A DNA stretch of 64,000 nucleotides. Origin: Acinetobacter sp. TGL-Y2 (GTDB taxonomy: Bacteria; Pseudomonadota; Gammaproteobacteria; Pseudomonadales; Moraxellaceae). Positions 1 to 9,737 of the stretch are shown here, piece by piece; positions within the stretch are counted from its first letter, which is position 1, and every line of letters begins with the position of its first letter. Made by a program: the position numbers and the translations under genes. The DNA lies in NCBI RefSeq assembly GCF_001612555.1, contig NZ_CP015110.1, forward strand, positions 930,001-994,000. The letters run 5' to 3'. The notes under the pieces are model-generated. The model was given only the letters and a program-made list of their open reading frames with translations. It did no database searches and was not told where the DNA came from.

Positions 1-960
<960 letters not shown>

Positions 961-1051
961 TTTACAGTCATGTAGAAAATAAAACCTGTATTTAGATATA
1001 GTTTGCATAAAATTTGCTTGAGACAATCAGATCTTAATATTGAGGTAATCC

Positions 1052-2428
1052 GTGGATATTTTCCCCATCTCTTTAAAGTTGCAGCAGCAACCTTGTCTGA
1101 TTGTTGGTGGTGGGCGTATAGCCTACCGTAAAGCAGTTTTGCTGGCTCAAGCGGGAGCTATCATTTCGGTGGTTTCTCCTGACATTGAGCCGGATTTACT
1201 TGAGATTGTTCAAAACACTCAAGGGCAACATGTTCAGTCTGTATTTAATTTAACAATTGAGCTGCGCGATTATCGTTTAGTGATAGCAGCAACCAATGAT
1301 GCTGCGACCAACAAAGCGGTATTCGAAGCTTGTGAAGTTGAAAAAATATTGGTCAACAGTGTTGATGATCCACCACATTGCCGTTTTATGGTGCCTGCGA
1401 TTGTAGATCGTTCACCGCTGATCATCTCCATTGCCACCAATGGTCAATCTCCTGTATTGTCGCGCCAAATTCGCACTCAACTTGAAAGCTCCATTCCTCA
1501 TGAGATGGGAAGTCTAGTTGAGTTTTCAGGAAAATGGCGTAGCGCTGTTAAAGCTAAAATTACCCATCCTGAAGAGCGCCGAATTTTTTGGGAAGACTTG
1601 TATGCGAGTCGCCTTAAAGAGCAGGTGTTTAACGGCAACATTGAAGCGGCTGATGCCTTAATTGAACAAGCATTGATTGAATGGAAAACACCAAAGGGTG
1701 AAGTCTATTTGGTTGGTGCTGGTCCCGGTGATCCTGAACTATTAACACTTAAAGCGCTACGTTTAATGCAGCAAGCGGATGTCGTGATTTATGATCGGTT
1801 GGTTTCTGAATCGATTATGAACTTATGCCGTCGTGATGCGATCAAAATCTATGTGGGCAAAGCACGCTCGAATCATGCTGTACCACAAGAGGGCATTAAT
1901 GCGCTGCTGGTGAAATATGCACAAGAAGGGAAGCGGGTCTGTCGTCTTAAAGGCGGTGATCCCTTTATTTTTGGACGCGGTGGTGAAGAAATTCAAGAGC
2001 TGTATGAAGCTGGCGTAAGTTTTCAAGTCGTTCCTGGAATTACGGCTGCATCAGGTTGTTCTGCCTATGCAGGTATTCCGCTGACCCACCGTGACTATGC
2101 ACAAAGTGTTCGTTTCTTAACAGGTCACTTAAAAGAAGGTTCGCCAGAGTTGCCTTGGAGTGAATTGGTCTATGAGCATCAAACGCTTGTACTTTATATG
2201 GGCTTGGTGGGGCTAGAGAAAATCTGCGCGCGTTTGATCGAGCATGGTCAGCGTTCAGATATGCCAGTTGCGCTCATTTCAAAAGGCACCACACCTGAGC
2301 AGAAAGTGGTGGTTGGCACCTTGGCAGACATTGCCTCTAAAGTCACAGAGCATCAAATTCAAGCGCCGACACTGACTATTATTGGTGAAGTGGTGAAGCT
2401 GCGCGAACAATTACAGTGGCAAAGATAA
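1052..2428 (+). CDS. cysG: Siroheme synthase, trifunctional CysG
   Basis: Makes siroheme from uroporphyrinogen III for sulfite and nitrite reductases. At 458 aa it is the length of a full CysG fusion. The N-terminal half is precorrin-2 dehydrogenase/ferrochelatase: NAD-binding GGGRIAYRKA near residues 19-28 and the segment IATNGQSPVLSRQIR near 130-145. The C-terminal half from about residue 216 is uroporphyrinogen-III C-methyltransferase, with VGAGPGDPELLTLKALR, the RLKGGDPFIFGRGGEE block and VPGITAASG. The start is a GTG preceded by TTGAGGTAATCC, which holds a GAGG ribosome site. It sits between serS and trmL, all plus strand; transcription could be shared. No truncation is seen. Confidence 0.95.
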   Translation: MDIFPISLKLQQQPCLIVGGGRIAYRKAVLLAQAGAIISVVSPDIEPDLLEIVQNTQGQHVQSVFNLTIELRDYRLVIAATNDAATNKAVFEACEVEKILVNSVDDPPHCRFMVPAIVDRSPLIISIATNGQSPVLSRQIRTQLESSIPHEMGSLVEFSGKWRSAVKAKITHPEERRIFWEDLYASRLKEQVFNGNIEAADALIEQALIEWKTPKGEVYLVGAGPGDPELLTLKALRLMQQADVVIYDRLVSESIMNLCRRDAIKIYVGKARSNHAVPQEGINALLVKYAQEGKRVCRLKGGDPFIFGRGGEEIQELYEAGVSFQVVPGITAASGCSAYAGIPLTHRDYAQSVRFLTGHLKEGSPELPWSELVYEHQTLVLYMGLVGLEKICARLIEHGQRSDMPVALISKGTTPEQKVVVGTLADIASKVTEHQIQAPTLTIIGEVVKLREQLQWQR

Positions 2429-2463
2429 GTTCTTTGTTGCTTCATTTATAGAAGAGATCTCCC

Positions 2464-2943
2464 GTGATTCATGTTGTTTTGTACGAGCCTGAAATTCCTG
2501 CAAATACAGGCAATATCATTCGTTTATGTGCCAATACTGGTGCACAGCTACATTTGGTTAAACCCCTTGGTTTTGAGTTGGATGATAAAAAACTGAGACG
2601 TGCGGGTTTGGATTATCACGAATATGCACGTATGCAAATTTGGGAAAATTTTGAGGCTTGCCTAGAAAACCTTAAAAGTAAAGGCATTGATCTAGACTCG
2701 ATTTATCCGCTCACCACGAAAGGTACAGAGACGCCGCATACTTCGGATCTGAACCGACCTGTGGCGCTATTAATGGGACCTGAAACACGGGGTTTGCCTG
2801 AAAGTGTACGCATGCTGTTTCCACAAAAGCACTGGATACGGTTACCGATGGCACCAGATTCACGTAGTCTGAATCTATCCAATGCGACGGCGGTGATTGT
2901 CTATGAAGCATGGCGTCAACAAGGTTTTAAAAGCTTAGAATAA
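2464..2943 (+). CDS. trmL: tRNA (cytidine(34)-2'-O)-methyltransferase
   Basis: SPOUT-family RNA methyltransferase that 2'-O-methylates the wobble nucleotide of tRNA-Leu isoacceptors, using SAM. At 159 aa it has the usual TrmL length. The N-terminus VVLYEPEIPANTGNIIRLCANTG and the C-terminal knot motifs (LLMGPETRGLP and IRLPMAPDSRSLNLSNA) are those of the TrmH/SpoU superfamily small members. The start is GTG at 2464 with AGAGATCTCCC just before it; no ATG fits better. It lies 35 bp after cysG and ends before a strong rho-independent terminator, so it probably closes the transcript. Confidence 0.95.
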   Translation: MIHVVLYEPEIPANTGNIIRLCANTGAQLHLVKPLGFELDDKKLRRAGLDYHEYARMQIWENFEACLENLKSKGIDLDSIYPLTTKGTETPHTSDLNRPVALLMGPETRGLPESVRMLFPQKHWIRLPMAPDSRSLNLSNATAVIVYEAWRQQGFKSLE

Positions 2944-2987
2944 TGTCACGATCATATAATGTATTGCGTCAAAGTCCCTCAAATCAA

Positions 2988-3010
2988 AGCCATCTGCGGA
3001 TGGCTTTTTT
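2988..3010 (+). terminator. Rho-independent terminator after trmL
   Basis: AGCCATC, 4-base loop TGCG, GATGGCT, then a run of T. It ends the serS-cysG-trmL direction of transcription. Confidence 0.85.
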
Positions 3011-3100
3011 GTGGCTTTGAGGGATAAATCCGAATCTACTGCTTTGCTTTGAAAATATGGTTACAATCTAGCTGAACTCATAAAAATAGACGACGAAGAA

Positions 3101-3538
3101 ATGTCTTTTACTCAATATTTATCGACCCTTTTAAAGTGTGCCCTTATCTCTTTTGTTGTAGCAATGCCCATAATCTATGCTAACGCCAATGTGACAGCCT
3201 CACCAGCCATATTGACCGAGCAAGAAATTCAACAAGGGTTGTTGAATATGAAAAATAAGATGAATCAACGTATTGAGCAATGGGGAAATGCACTCAATAG
3301 GCAGGATTTTGACCGTGTGCGCGGTAAAATGCAGCTAAAAGCTGCTAAGCAGTTAGAAGTATGTGCGATTTTTCAGGAAGTGATAGATGAGACATACCTT
3401 GCTGCACAAGCCAATAAACATCGGTTAACTGACGCCGATCAAAGGGTGCTGAGTAGTCGAACAGACTTTATCAATGCTTTAGGCTTTAAGCATAATGTTG
3501 TGCAAACCGAATTAGGTTTTGACTGTCGAATGAAGTAA
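3101..3538 (+). CDS. Secreted hypothetical protein, 145 aa
   Basis: I do not recognise a family. The N-terminus is a plausible Sec signal peptide: hydrophobic stretch LKCALISFVVAMPIIYANA with likely cleavage after ANA near residue 29. The mature part is charged and predicted mostly helical, with a segment of K, M and N residues (LLNMKNKMNQRIEQWGNAL) and two cysteines (in LEVCAIF and FDCRMK) that could form a disulfide in the periplasm. It has its own terminators on both sides, so it is probably a single-gene transcript. GACGAAGAA in front of the ATG offers a weak ribosome site. Function unknown. Confidence 0.75.
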   Translation: MSFTQYLSTLLKCALISFVVAMPIIYANANVTASPAILTEQEIQQGLLNMKNKMNQRIEQWGNALNRQDFDRVRGKMQLKAAKQLEVCAIFQEVIDETYLAAQANKHRLTDADQRVLSSRTDFINALGFKHNVVQTELGFDCRMK

Positions 3539-3554
3539 AGATTTTAAAATTTTA

Positions 3555-3590
3555 AATCAAAAAAGGCGCATCGTGCGCCTTTTTTGATTT
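3555..3590. terminator. Bidirectional terminator
   Basis: Arms GGCGCA and TGCGCC around a TCG loop, flanked by AAATCAAAAAA on the left and TTTTTTGATTT on the right. It serves the plus-strand gene ending at 3538 and the minus-strand permease ending at 3602. Confidence 0.85.
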
Positions 3591-3601
3591 GAGCATAAAT
3601 A

Positions 3602-4993
3602 TTACTTGTCACTAAACTCATCGTGCTGTGGAGCAGGTTGACGGAAGCCTTTGGTTTTATAGCCTAAGTATAAAATACCAAACATTGCCCACCATAAACC
3701 AAACTTCAATGCGGTATCTTCAATTTCTAACCACATCGCGAAAATACTGATAAAGCCCATTAATGGAATGATCACAAAGCTAAAAATATCTTTAAAGTTT
3801 TTAGTACGACCATCACGCAGTGCATAACGCGAAATTACAGATAAATTCACAAAAGTAAAGGCAGTTAAAGCACCAAAACTGATCATCGAAATCACGATAT
3901 CAAGATCCATAAAGCCAGCAGTTAACGCCACTACACCTACAATTAAGATATTGTAAGATGGAGTGAAGCTCTTTGGACTAATATGACCAAAAATCTTTTT
4001 GTTAATGACGCCATCACGACCCATCACGTACATTAAGCGTGATACACCAGCATGTGCTGAAATACCAGACGCCATCACAGTAATGATTGCGAAGTACAGC
4101 ACCACCGTTTTAAATGCTACACCACCGACTGCTTGTAAAATGTCAGGCTGGGTTGCTGCAACATCTGCGAAGTACGTTTTCGGATCATTCGGGAAGAAGA
4201 TTTGCATGAAGTACGTACTGATAATGAAAATCACACCAGCAATTAAAGCGGTCAAGAAAATCGCTTTTGGTAGGGTTTTTTCAGTATCTTTGGTTTCTTC
4301 TGCAAGCGAACTGAGTGAGTCAAATCCAGTGAACGAAAAACACAGCAGTGTTGCGCCTGTAATGAGTGCACCGACAGTGGTCATCTCATTCCAAAATGGT
4401 TCAAGACTCCACAGTTGATATGGCGCATTCACCAATGAGCCATCCGCGTTTACGCCGCCCGCCAACAATGAATAAACCATCCAAGTGAAGTAAGCAATCA
4501 CTGCCAGCTGAGTAAATACAATCAAGCTGTTGAAATTGGCAACGAATTTAACGCCACGTAAGTTCACCAAAGTCATAAATGCAGTCAGACTGACCACCCA
4601 AACCCAATGATTCACATCGGGGAAAAGTGCTTCAAGATAGATTACAGCCAGAATAATATTCACCATGGGTGACAATAAATAGTCTAACCAAGATGACCAT
4701 CCCACCATGAAACCTACGTTCGGGTGAATGGATTTTTGTGCATAAGTATATGCTGAACCCGACGACGGATAGCGACGGATCATATGTCCATAACTGATCG
4801 AGGTAAATAAAATTGCAACCAGCGCAATAATATAAGATGTGGGTACATGAAAATGACTTTCTTCCGATACTAAACCAAACGTATCAAATAAGGTCATTGG
4901 CTGAATATAAGCTAAACCGATAATAATGATGTGCCAGAGACCTAGCGTTTTTTGCAGTTTAGCTGCCGATTGAGTCCCAGTGGTATTTGTCAA
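3602..4993 (-). CDS. APC-family amino acid/polyamine permease, PuuP-like
   Basis: Inner-membrane transporter of the amino acid-polyamine-organocation family, 463 aa with about 12 hydrophobic segments. From memory it resembles E. coli putrescine importer PuuP along its whole length: GLAYIQPMTLFDTFG near residue 27, SGSAYTYAQKSIHPNVGFMVGWSSWLDYL near 78-105, CFSFTGFDSLSSLAEETKDTEKTLPKAIFLTA in the middle and VSRLMYVMGRDGV later. The substrate is therefore likely putrescine or a related amine or amino acid, but that is inference. It lies downstream of, and in the same direction as, the alcohol dehydrogenase, but the terminator at 5198 and about 200 bp in between suggest its own promoter. Confidence 0.85.
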   Translation of the reverse strand: MTNTTGTQSAAKLQKTLGLWHIIIIGLAYIQPMTLFDTFGLVSEESHFHVPTSYIIALVAILFTSISYGHMIRRYPSSGSAYTYAQKSIHPNVGFMVGWSSWLDYLLSPMVNIILAVIYLEALFPDVNHWVWVVSLTAFMTLVNLRGVKFVANFNSLIVFTQLAVIAYFTWMVYSLLAGGVNADGSLVNAPYQLWSLEPFWNEMTTVGALITGATLLCFSFTGFDSLSSLAEETKDTEKTLPKAIFLTALIAGVIFIISTYFMQIFFPNDPKTYFADVAATQPDILQAVGGVAFKTVVLYFAIITVMASGISAHAGVSRLMYVMGRDGVINKKIFGHISPKSFTPSYNILIVGVVALTAGFMDLDIVISMISFGALTAFTFVNLSVISRYALRDGRTKNFKDIFSFVIIPLMGFISIFAMWLEIEDTALKFGLWWAMFGILYLGYKTKGFRQPAPQHDEFSDK

Positions 4994-5197
4994 CGGCGTT
5001 ATCCTCTTAATCGTTGATCAAGGATCAGTCAAATCTATTAGGATCATTTGAGACGAACGATCCCCCCTAATGGATGAAACAAAAGTGCGCCAACCTAAAC
5101 TAGATTGAGACAGTTTGTCAGTAACTTGCATGAAGTTTTTAGCAGAAAATGTACCACATTCTATAAAAATAAGTGATTTTAGATTCTGCATGATAAA

Positions 5198-5225
5198 AGC
5201 CCGATGTTTAAAAAAACATCAGGCT
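5198..5225 (-). terminator. Terminator after the alcohol dehydrogenase
   Basis: Arms AGCCcGATGTTT and AACATCaGGCT form a hairpin with one internal mismatch; on the minus strand it is followed by TTTATCA. It lies about 35 bp past the dehydrogenase stop codon. Confidence 0.7.
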
Positions 5226-5260
5226 AGAATTTGGGGGTATATTGGCTTACTTTTTTGCAT

Positions 5261-6445
5261 TTACCAAGCTTTTTCTAAAATTGATTTCAAATCTGCAAGT
5301 GAGGTTTCTTTCGGATTAAAAATAATTGAGCCATCATTAAGTGCTTTTTCCGCAATCTCATCAAACTGAGCCTCAGTCACTTTCCCAGTTTCGCGCAGCG
5401 TGCGAGGCAACTTGGTTAAAGTATAAATGTGATCGCGCATGGTATTGATTACGCTAATGGCTTTATCCGCACGTAAATGTGCTGGAGTCTGTGCGTAAAT
5501 GTCTGGGCCCGCAAGTGGTAGCAGCAGATCCGCGATTTTGTTGCCATTCACGTCTTTATTAAACTCGAGCACATAAGGTAAGAACAGGTTCATACACAGG
5601 CCATGTGGCAAATGCACCACCGAGCCTAAAGCATGACCCAGTGAATGCACCACGCCGACCATGGCATTTGAAAATGCAATACCAGCCATAGTTGAGGCTT
5701 GAGCCAACTCCAAACGACCTGCTGCATCTTTCGGATTTTCTAGCACTTTAAATAAATTTTCGCTGACTTTTTTAATCGCGGCTGTTGCATAAGCATCACT
5801 GATTGGATTCGCAGCAAGACAGGTATAGGATTCAATCGCATGTGTCATGGCATCCATAGCAGTCATGGCAGTTAAGTGTGGTGGTAGGGTTTGCGTCATC
5901 CGTGGATCTAGAATTGCCGCATTCGGCATGAGATATTTAGATGCAAATGGCATTTTCTGCTGCGTGGCATTGTCAGAAATGACCGCGACCATGGTGACTT
6001 CTGAGCCTGTCCCCGATGTGGTTGGTACCACAAAAAAAGGTTTCAGGGCTTTGGGTAAGTTATGCGCACCTGAATATTTCAACAAGTCATCACCGCCTTC
6101 AGTTACCAAAATATTGGCAGCTTTGGCTGTGTCAATCACCGAACCGCCACCAATGGCAATAATGGCATCGCATTGATTGTTGCGATATGCTGCTGCAACA
6201 CTACGCACCGTTTCTAAGCTTGAATCGGGTGGTACATCATCAAAAATAAAACCAATTTTCACATCGGTTGCTGCAAATGCAGCTTCGACAGGAGCAAGCA
6301 AACCGTTGGCACGAACGCCTTTATCGGTAATGATCAAGGGTTGTTTTGCACCCATAGAGGTGAGTTCAAAAGGCATATGTTCTAAGGCTGCATTTCCAGC
6401 AATGACTTTGACAGGACAAAAAAATTCGTAATACGGCTTGGTCAT
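5261..6445 (-). CDS. Iron-containing (group III) alcohol dehydrogenase
   Basis: NAD(P)-dependent dehydrogenase of the Fe-ADH/GldA-like superfamily, 394 aa, the normal length. Visible signatures: the nucleotide-binding GGGSVIDTAKAANIL near residues 99-113, TSGTGSEVT near 144-152, and the metal-binding His motifs HAIESYTC near 205 and HSLGHALGSVVHLPHGLCMNLFLPY near 265-290. The physiological alcohol or aldehyde cannot be read from sequence. Its ATG overlaps the stop of the upstream gene by 4 bp (6442-6445), so the two are translationally coupled. A palindrome ahead of the pair suggests a dedicated repressor. Confidence 0.9.
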   Translation of the reverse strand: MTKPYYEFFCPVKVIAGNAALEHMPFELTSMGAKQPLIITDKGVRANGLLAPVEAAFAATDVKIGFIFDDVPPDSSLETVRSVAAAYRNNQCDAIIAIGGGSVIDTAKAANILVTEGGDDLLKYSGAHNLPKALKPFFVVPTTSGTGSEVTMVAVISDNATQQKMPFASKYLMPNAAILDPRMTQTLPPHLTAMTAMDAMTHAIESYTCLAANPISDAYATAAIKKVSENLFKVLENPKDAAGRLELAQASTMAGIAFSNAMVGVVHSLGHALGSVVHLPHGLCMNLFLPYVLEFNKDVNGNKIADLLLPLAGPDIYAQTPAHLRADKAISVINTMRDHIYTLTKLPRTLRETGKVTEAQFDEIAEKALNDGSIIFNPKETSLADLKSILEKAW

Positions 6446-6981
6446 TGTGATGCACTCCCTTTGAGATACGATTGAGCAACTTTTAAATAGATGTTGGCAG
6501 CGCCTGTGAGTTTTTCTTTGAGGCTGAGTTGTTGTGGGTATTCTTTAATCGCCATTTCTGCGACCAATTTAGGTAAAATTAAAGCTTCCATTTTATTTAG
6601 GCAGCGTACTAAACGAATTGCATGCCCCAAATCACCATCTGCAATCATACGGTCATTCGCAAAGGCTTGTGCTGTACTTTCTTGGAAAGAAAAGACCAAA
6701 AAGGCATGGTGAATGTGTTTAAAAGTAATGGTTAAATCAGGTTTGGTGGGCACATGATCTATCAGCTCTAAGTGATGCTGAGGATTGACTTGGGCAATGA
6801 AGGCCGCGTCACTGTTAAATACGGCCATAGAAACGATAAAACCAACTGGAAACTTTGCAACATCCTGTTTGATTTCATCATCGACTTGACTCGCCATCGC
6901 TAAGCCTCTGCCAATCACATCTAACATGAGTTTGACATAGGCTTGTTCTAAAGCGGGCTTTACTGAGTTTATTGAAATCAC
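6442..6981 (-). CDS. Small protein, possible SCP2-like lipid-binding fold, coupled to the alcohol dehydrogenase
   Basis: 179 aa, soluble, no signal peptide. The central part (KPDLTITFKHIHHAFLVF, then ANDRMIADGDLGHAIRLVRCLNKME, about residues 80-132) resembles the pattern of SCP2-type sterol/lipid-binding domains, in which a 'PDxTIT' strand is followed by 'GxxxxxGDxxxAxxL'. That is a by-eye impression, not a database match. It is the first gene of a two-gene unit: its TGA overlaps the dehydrogenase ATG. A carrier for a hydrophobic alcohol or aldehyde substrate would fit the pairing, but this is inference. The ATG at 6981 is followed 32 bp upstream by an 18-bp perfect palindrome. Confidence 0.55.
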   Translation of the reverse strand: MISINSVKPALEQAYVKLMLDVIGRGLAMASQVDDEIKQDVAKFPVGFIVSMAVFNSDAAFIAQVNPQHHLELIDHVPTKPDLTITFKHIHHAFLVFSFQESTAQAFANDRMIADGDLGHAIRLVRCLNKMEALILPKLVAEMAIKEYPQQLSLKEKLTGAANIYLKVAQSYLKGSASQ

Positions 6982-7012
6982 TCGCTTATCCCTATTGCAG
7001 TTATTCGTTATT

Positions 7013-7030
7013 TTAGAGTAATTACTCTAA
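7013..7030. promoter_or_regulatory. 18-bp perfect palindrome, candidate operator
   Basis: TTAGAGTAATTACTCTAA reads the same on both strands. It sits 32 bp upstream of the ATG at 6981 in the 76-bp gap between the coupled dehydrogenase unit and lipB. Size and symmetry fit a dimeric repressor such as a TetR or MarR member. No regulator gene is adjacent, so the cognate protein is unknown. Confidence 0.55.
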
Positions 7031-7057
7031 TTTATTTTGGACTGCAATGTAAAGGGG

Positions 7058-7735
7058 TTATTGCTGAATCAGCTCAATATTTGCAAAGAATACATCTTTT
7101 TTGAGATATTCAATGATATCTAAACACAATTGATTAAAATCAGGGTAGGGTTGAATTAAATCACAAACACGCACCATTTCAAGGCCCGCATAACCGCAAG
7201 GGTTAATGGTATTGAAGCCGCCCAGCTCACAATCGACATTTAATGATAAGCCATGGTAACTGCGTCCTTTACGAATTTTAAAACCCAGTGAACCAATTTT
7301 CCGCTCATTTACATACACGCCCGGTGCATCGGCTTTGGCATAGGCCTCAATGCCATACTTTTGGAGTAAATTAATCATCAGTTGTTCGGCATAACTGACC
7401 AGTGTTCTGACATTCCATTTCAAGCGATTTAAATCAAACATAAAATATGCAACGAGCTGACCTTCACCATGCCAAGTGACTTGTCCGCCACGATCTGTTT
7501 GAACAACAGGAATATCACTCGGAAATAAAATGTGTTCAGGCTTACCGGCTTGACCTTGGGTCAATACAGAGTGATGCTGTAAAATCCATAACTCATCCGC
7601 GGTGTTTTCGTCACGCTGTTCAGTCAAACTTTTCATGGCTAAAAAGCGATCTTCATATAAGGTGAGTTGAGAATATTGACGGATAATTAAATTGGGTTTG
7701 GTCACAGCATCCACAGCGTTTTGAGCCTGTATCAT
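7058..7735 (-). CDS. lipB: Octanoyl-(ACP):protein N-octanoyltransferase
   Basis: Transfers octanoyl groups from acyl carrier protein to lipoyl domains (for example the SucB domain encoded later in this window), the first step of lipoate synthesis. At 225 aa it has the family length. [16 protein letters not shown] (residues 82-97) is the LipB signature; Lys153 in GSLGFKI and Cys180 in [13 protein letters not shown] match the catalytic Lys/Cys pair. The start is ATG 7735, preceded by a weak purine-rich site (ACTTTCCTCATG on the minus strand). lipA is not next to it. Upstream 150 bp is AT-rich and leads to the IS630 insertion. Confidence 0.95.
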   Translation of the reverse strand: MIQAQNAVDAVTKPNLIIRQYSQLTLYEDRFLAMKSLTEQRDENTADELWILQHHSVLTQGQAGKPEHILFPSDIPVVQTDRGGQVTWHGEGQLVAYFMFDLNRLKWNVRTLVSYAEQLMINLLQKYGIEAYAKADAPGVYVNERKIGSLGFKIRKGRSYHGLSLNVDCELGGFNTINPCGYAGLEMVRVCDLIQPYPDFNQLCLDIIEYLKKDVFFANIELIQQ

Positions 7736-7889
7736 GAGGAAAGTAGGGCTTTATTATAATCAATCTGTGATCAAAGCGGGGAGGCATTTTAATTTTTAAA
7801 GCTAATTGCATCAAGCATAATGACTGTCTTTTATCAATTGATATTTATCTCATTTAATATTAAATAAAGTTAAATAATATTGTGCTGTA

Positions 7890-8884
7890 TAGCTGGATTT
7901 AAATTTTAAGCTACATTGCCTTCAAGCCTAAATCGAGCGCTTCTTCTATGTTTTTGTCAAAACGGACAGCGATACTTTTAACTTTGGATTTTAGCACTGA
8001 CCATGCTTTTTCAATTGGATTTAAATCTGGACTGTAAGCAGGCAAGTACATGATTCTACAGTTAAAGTCTTTGGCTAGTTTTTTGATATCTCCGTTCTTA
8101 TGAATCGAAGCGTTATCTAGAATCAGCAGATGTCTTTTGGTCTTATCTTGATTATCTTTGGTTAAATTTTCAAGTAGATATCTCAACCATCCCGTGAACA
8201 TTGCTCGATCGCATGAACCTTGAAAAATCAAAGGGTAAAGGAACTGATACGCTGAATTAGACCTCACAGCACTGATGATACTTAATCTTTTACCATGACC
8301 ACCCAATTTTAAAGCAGCGCAACGACTGCCTAGTTTAGACCAACCATATTGCGCTGTATCTGTGGTGTTTATCCCAGACTCATCAATATAAAGAATCTGA
8401 TCTTCCCCAAACTCCTCTTTCCATTGCGGAAGAAACCAGTTGAATACAGCCCTTGTTATTTTGTCGGCTTGCTTATAGAGAAAACTCTTTTTTTACGTGT
8501 CCAACCAAGTCTATGAATGGCTTTTAACAGGGTTGAGTAAAGGATTGGATACCCAAACTTTTGTTCAAATAAAGGGATGAGATCTTTCACTTGAGAAAAT
8601 TCAGTAGTTTCAATAAAGTGTTTGAAAGCATCCATATCCTTGATTTTAGTGGGTCGACCTGCATTGATTTTAGGCTGTTTCAATTCTCCAGTGGTGTTTT
8701 GAAGAAGAATCCAATCATCCAAAGTGGTTCTAGATATTTTAAAGGTTTTACATGTATATGATTTGTGATTATTTTCTTCATAAAACTGCATGACTTTTTC
8801 ACGTAAATCCACTGAATATACTTTAGGCATGATCTTGAACAAATTAATTTTTTATCATTGTATCCCAAAATAAGATTGCAGCTA
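7890..8884 (-). mobile_element. IS630-family insertion sequence, 995 bp, with TA target duplication
   Basis: The left inverted repeat (7890-7915, beginning TAGCTG and ending CTACA) and the right one (8859-8884, read inward beginning TAGCTG and ending ATACA) match at about 18 of 26 positions. Each outer end is bordered by TA (7888-7889 and 8885-8886), the target duplication typical of IS630/Tc1-mariner elements. The left repeat overlaps the transposase stop codon. The transposase fills the element. It interrupts AT-rich DNA between lipB and the accessory region; no gene is visibly split. Confidence 0.88.
7911..8830 (-). CDS. IS630 transposase in two frames, joined by a -1 shift at an A7 run
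   Basis: The first frame (8830 down to 8456) encodes the DNA-binding part beginning MPKVYSVDLREKVMQFYEEN with helix-turn-helix, and stops soon after TRKKRVFS. At the run of seven A (minus strand, about 8484-8490) a -1 shift gives KKKSFLYKQADKITRAVFNW, which continues without a stop through YIDESG (first Asp), LLILDNASIHK (second Asp) and YSPDLNPIEKAW (Glu) to TAG at 7911. All three DDE residues are present, so the protein would be complete if the shift happens by ribosomal or transcriptional slippage. Alternatively one A has been lost and the copy is dead. ATG 8830 is preferred over the TTG at 8842. Confidence 0.85.
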
Positions 8885-8997
8885 TATTACTCAATTAATA
8901 AATGTGGAACATGAAAAATCAACAAAAAAGCTCTATTCACTAAGGTGGAACTTTTTTATTAGTATAAGACATTGAAAGTTATTAATAAATTAAAGGT

Positions 8998-9025
8998 GTT
9001 TCGCATAAGGTGTATTATGTTAATT
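8998..9025 (+). repeat. dif-like XerC/XerD site A
   Basis: XerC-side arm GTTTCGCATAA, 6-base spacer GGTGTA, XerD-side arm TTATGTTAATT: the 11-6-11 layout of dif. The arms match the gammaproteobacterial pattern (XerD arm TTATGTTAAAT in E. coli) with one change. The same spacer occurs in site C in the opposite orientation. Acinetobacter plasmids carry such pdif sites around mobile modules. Confidence 0.8.
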
Positions 9026-9053
9026 TTAAAATAGTTAAAAAATATGTCCGATT

Positions 9054-9737
9054 TTATGGCTGCTTGTTAAACTCAAGCTGACTATGGATTTTAATCAATT
9101 CTTGTTTTTGGGCATCTGTAATATTCTTTAAACGAAGAATATCTTTCTCTTTGATTTTAGGTCCATTTTTTAAACCTTCAAATCCCATTATTTCTACTTC
9201 TTTATCTAGCCATTCCTGTGATGGTTGAGACATATGATATTTGCTTATCTTAGGATGAAAAAATTCTAATTTTTTATTATCTTTATTTTCAACATACTGA
9301 AGATTCTTTTCATAGACTGCATCACTTTCATACTGATTTCTAATAATATGAGTGATTTGTTTCACCATGTCATCAGAAAAAATAAATGTTCGAATATAAT
9401 CTGTACGTAAACCATCATGTTCATAGGGATCATCATAGTAAAAATAATGTCCTCGTTTAGTATCAACAGCCTCGATTATGTAAGAAATATCAGTATTATC
9501 TTTGAAATTTTTATCTAAAACTTTACCTTTATCAATTACTGTTATAATTTTGTCATAGCTATACCAGGATGATCCTGTACTTTTACCATAAATATATAAA
9601 TTTACTCTTAAACCACTTAAATCTACAGCAGGATCAATATTAAACTCATAAGTGACGTTATTTGGTCCATTCATTGGACTACATCCTATTATAAAAAATA
9701 AAATTATTATGCTTGATAAATGTTTAAGTCTATTCAT
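9054..9737 (-). CDS. Lipoprotein, candidate immunity partner of the upstream protein
   Basis: 227 aa. The N-terminus is a lipoprotein signal: positive MNRLKHL, hydrophobic SSIIILFFIIG, lipobox ending at Cys19, so it should be a membrane-anchored periplasmic protein. The rest is hydrophilic with many Asp, Lys and Tyr; no family is recognised. Its ATG overlaps the stop of the upstream 299-aa gene by 4 bp (9734-9737), so the two are made together. Following a VgrG fragment and a putative effector, a periplasmic lipoprotein in third position is the usual arrangement for a T6SS immunity protein; this role is inferred from context only. AT-rich composition compared with the core genes. Confidence 0.7.
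   Translation of the reverse strand: MNRLKHLSSIIILFFIIGCSPMNGPNNVTYEFNIDPAVDLSGLRVNLYIYGKSTGSSWYSYDKIITVIDKGKVLDKNFKDNTDISYIIEAVDTKRGHYFYYDDPYEHDGLRTDYIRTFIFSDDMVKQITHIIRNQYESDAVYEKNLQYVENKDNKKLEFFHPKISKYHMSQPSQEWLDKEVEIMGFEGLKNGPKIKEKDILRLKNITDAQKQELIKIHSQLEFNKQP

Noticed and set aside
3999..4418. 139-aa frame antisense to the permease
   Set aside because: Shadow of the permease reading frame; composition not protein-like.
4994..5100. Repeated GATCA/GGATCA elements upstream of the permease as an operator
   Set aside because: Short, imperfect and irregularly spaced; could be chance.
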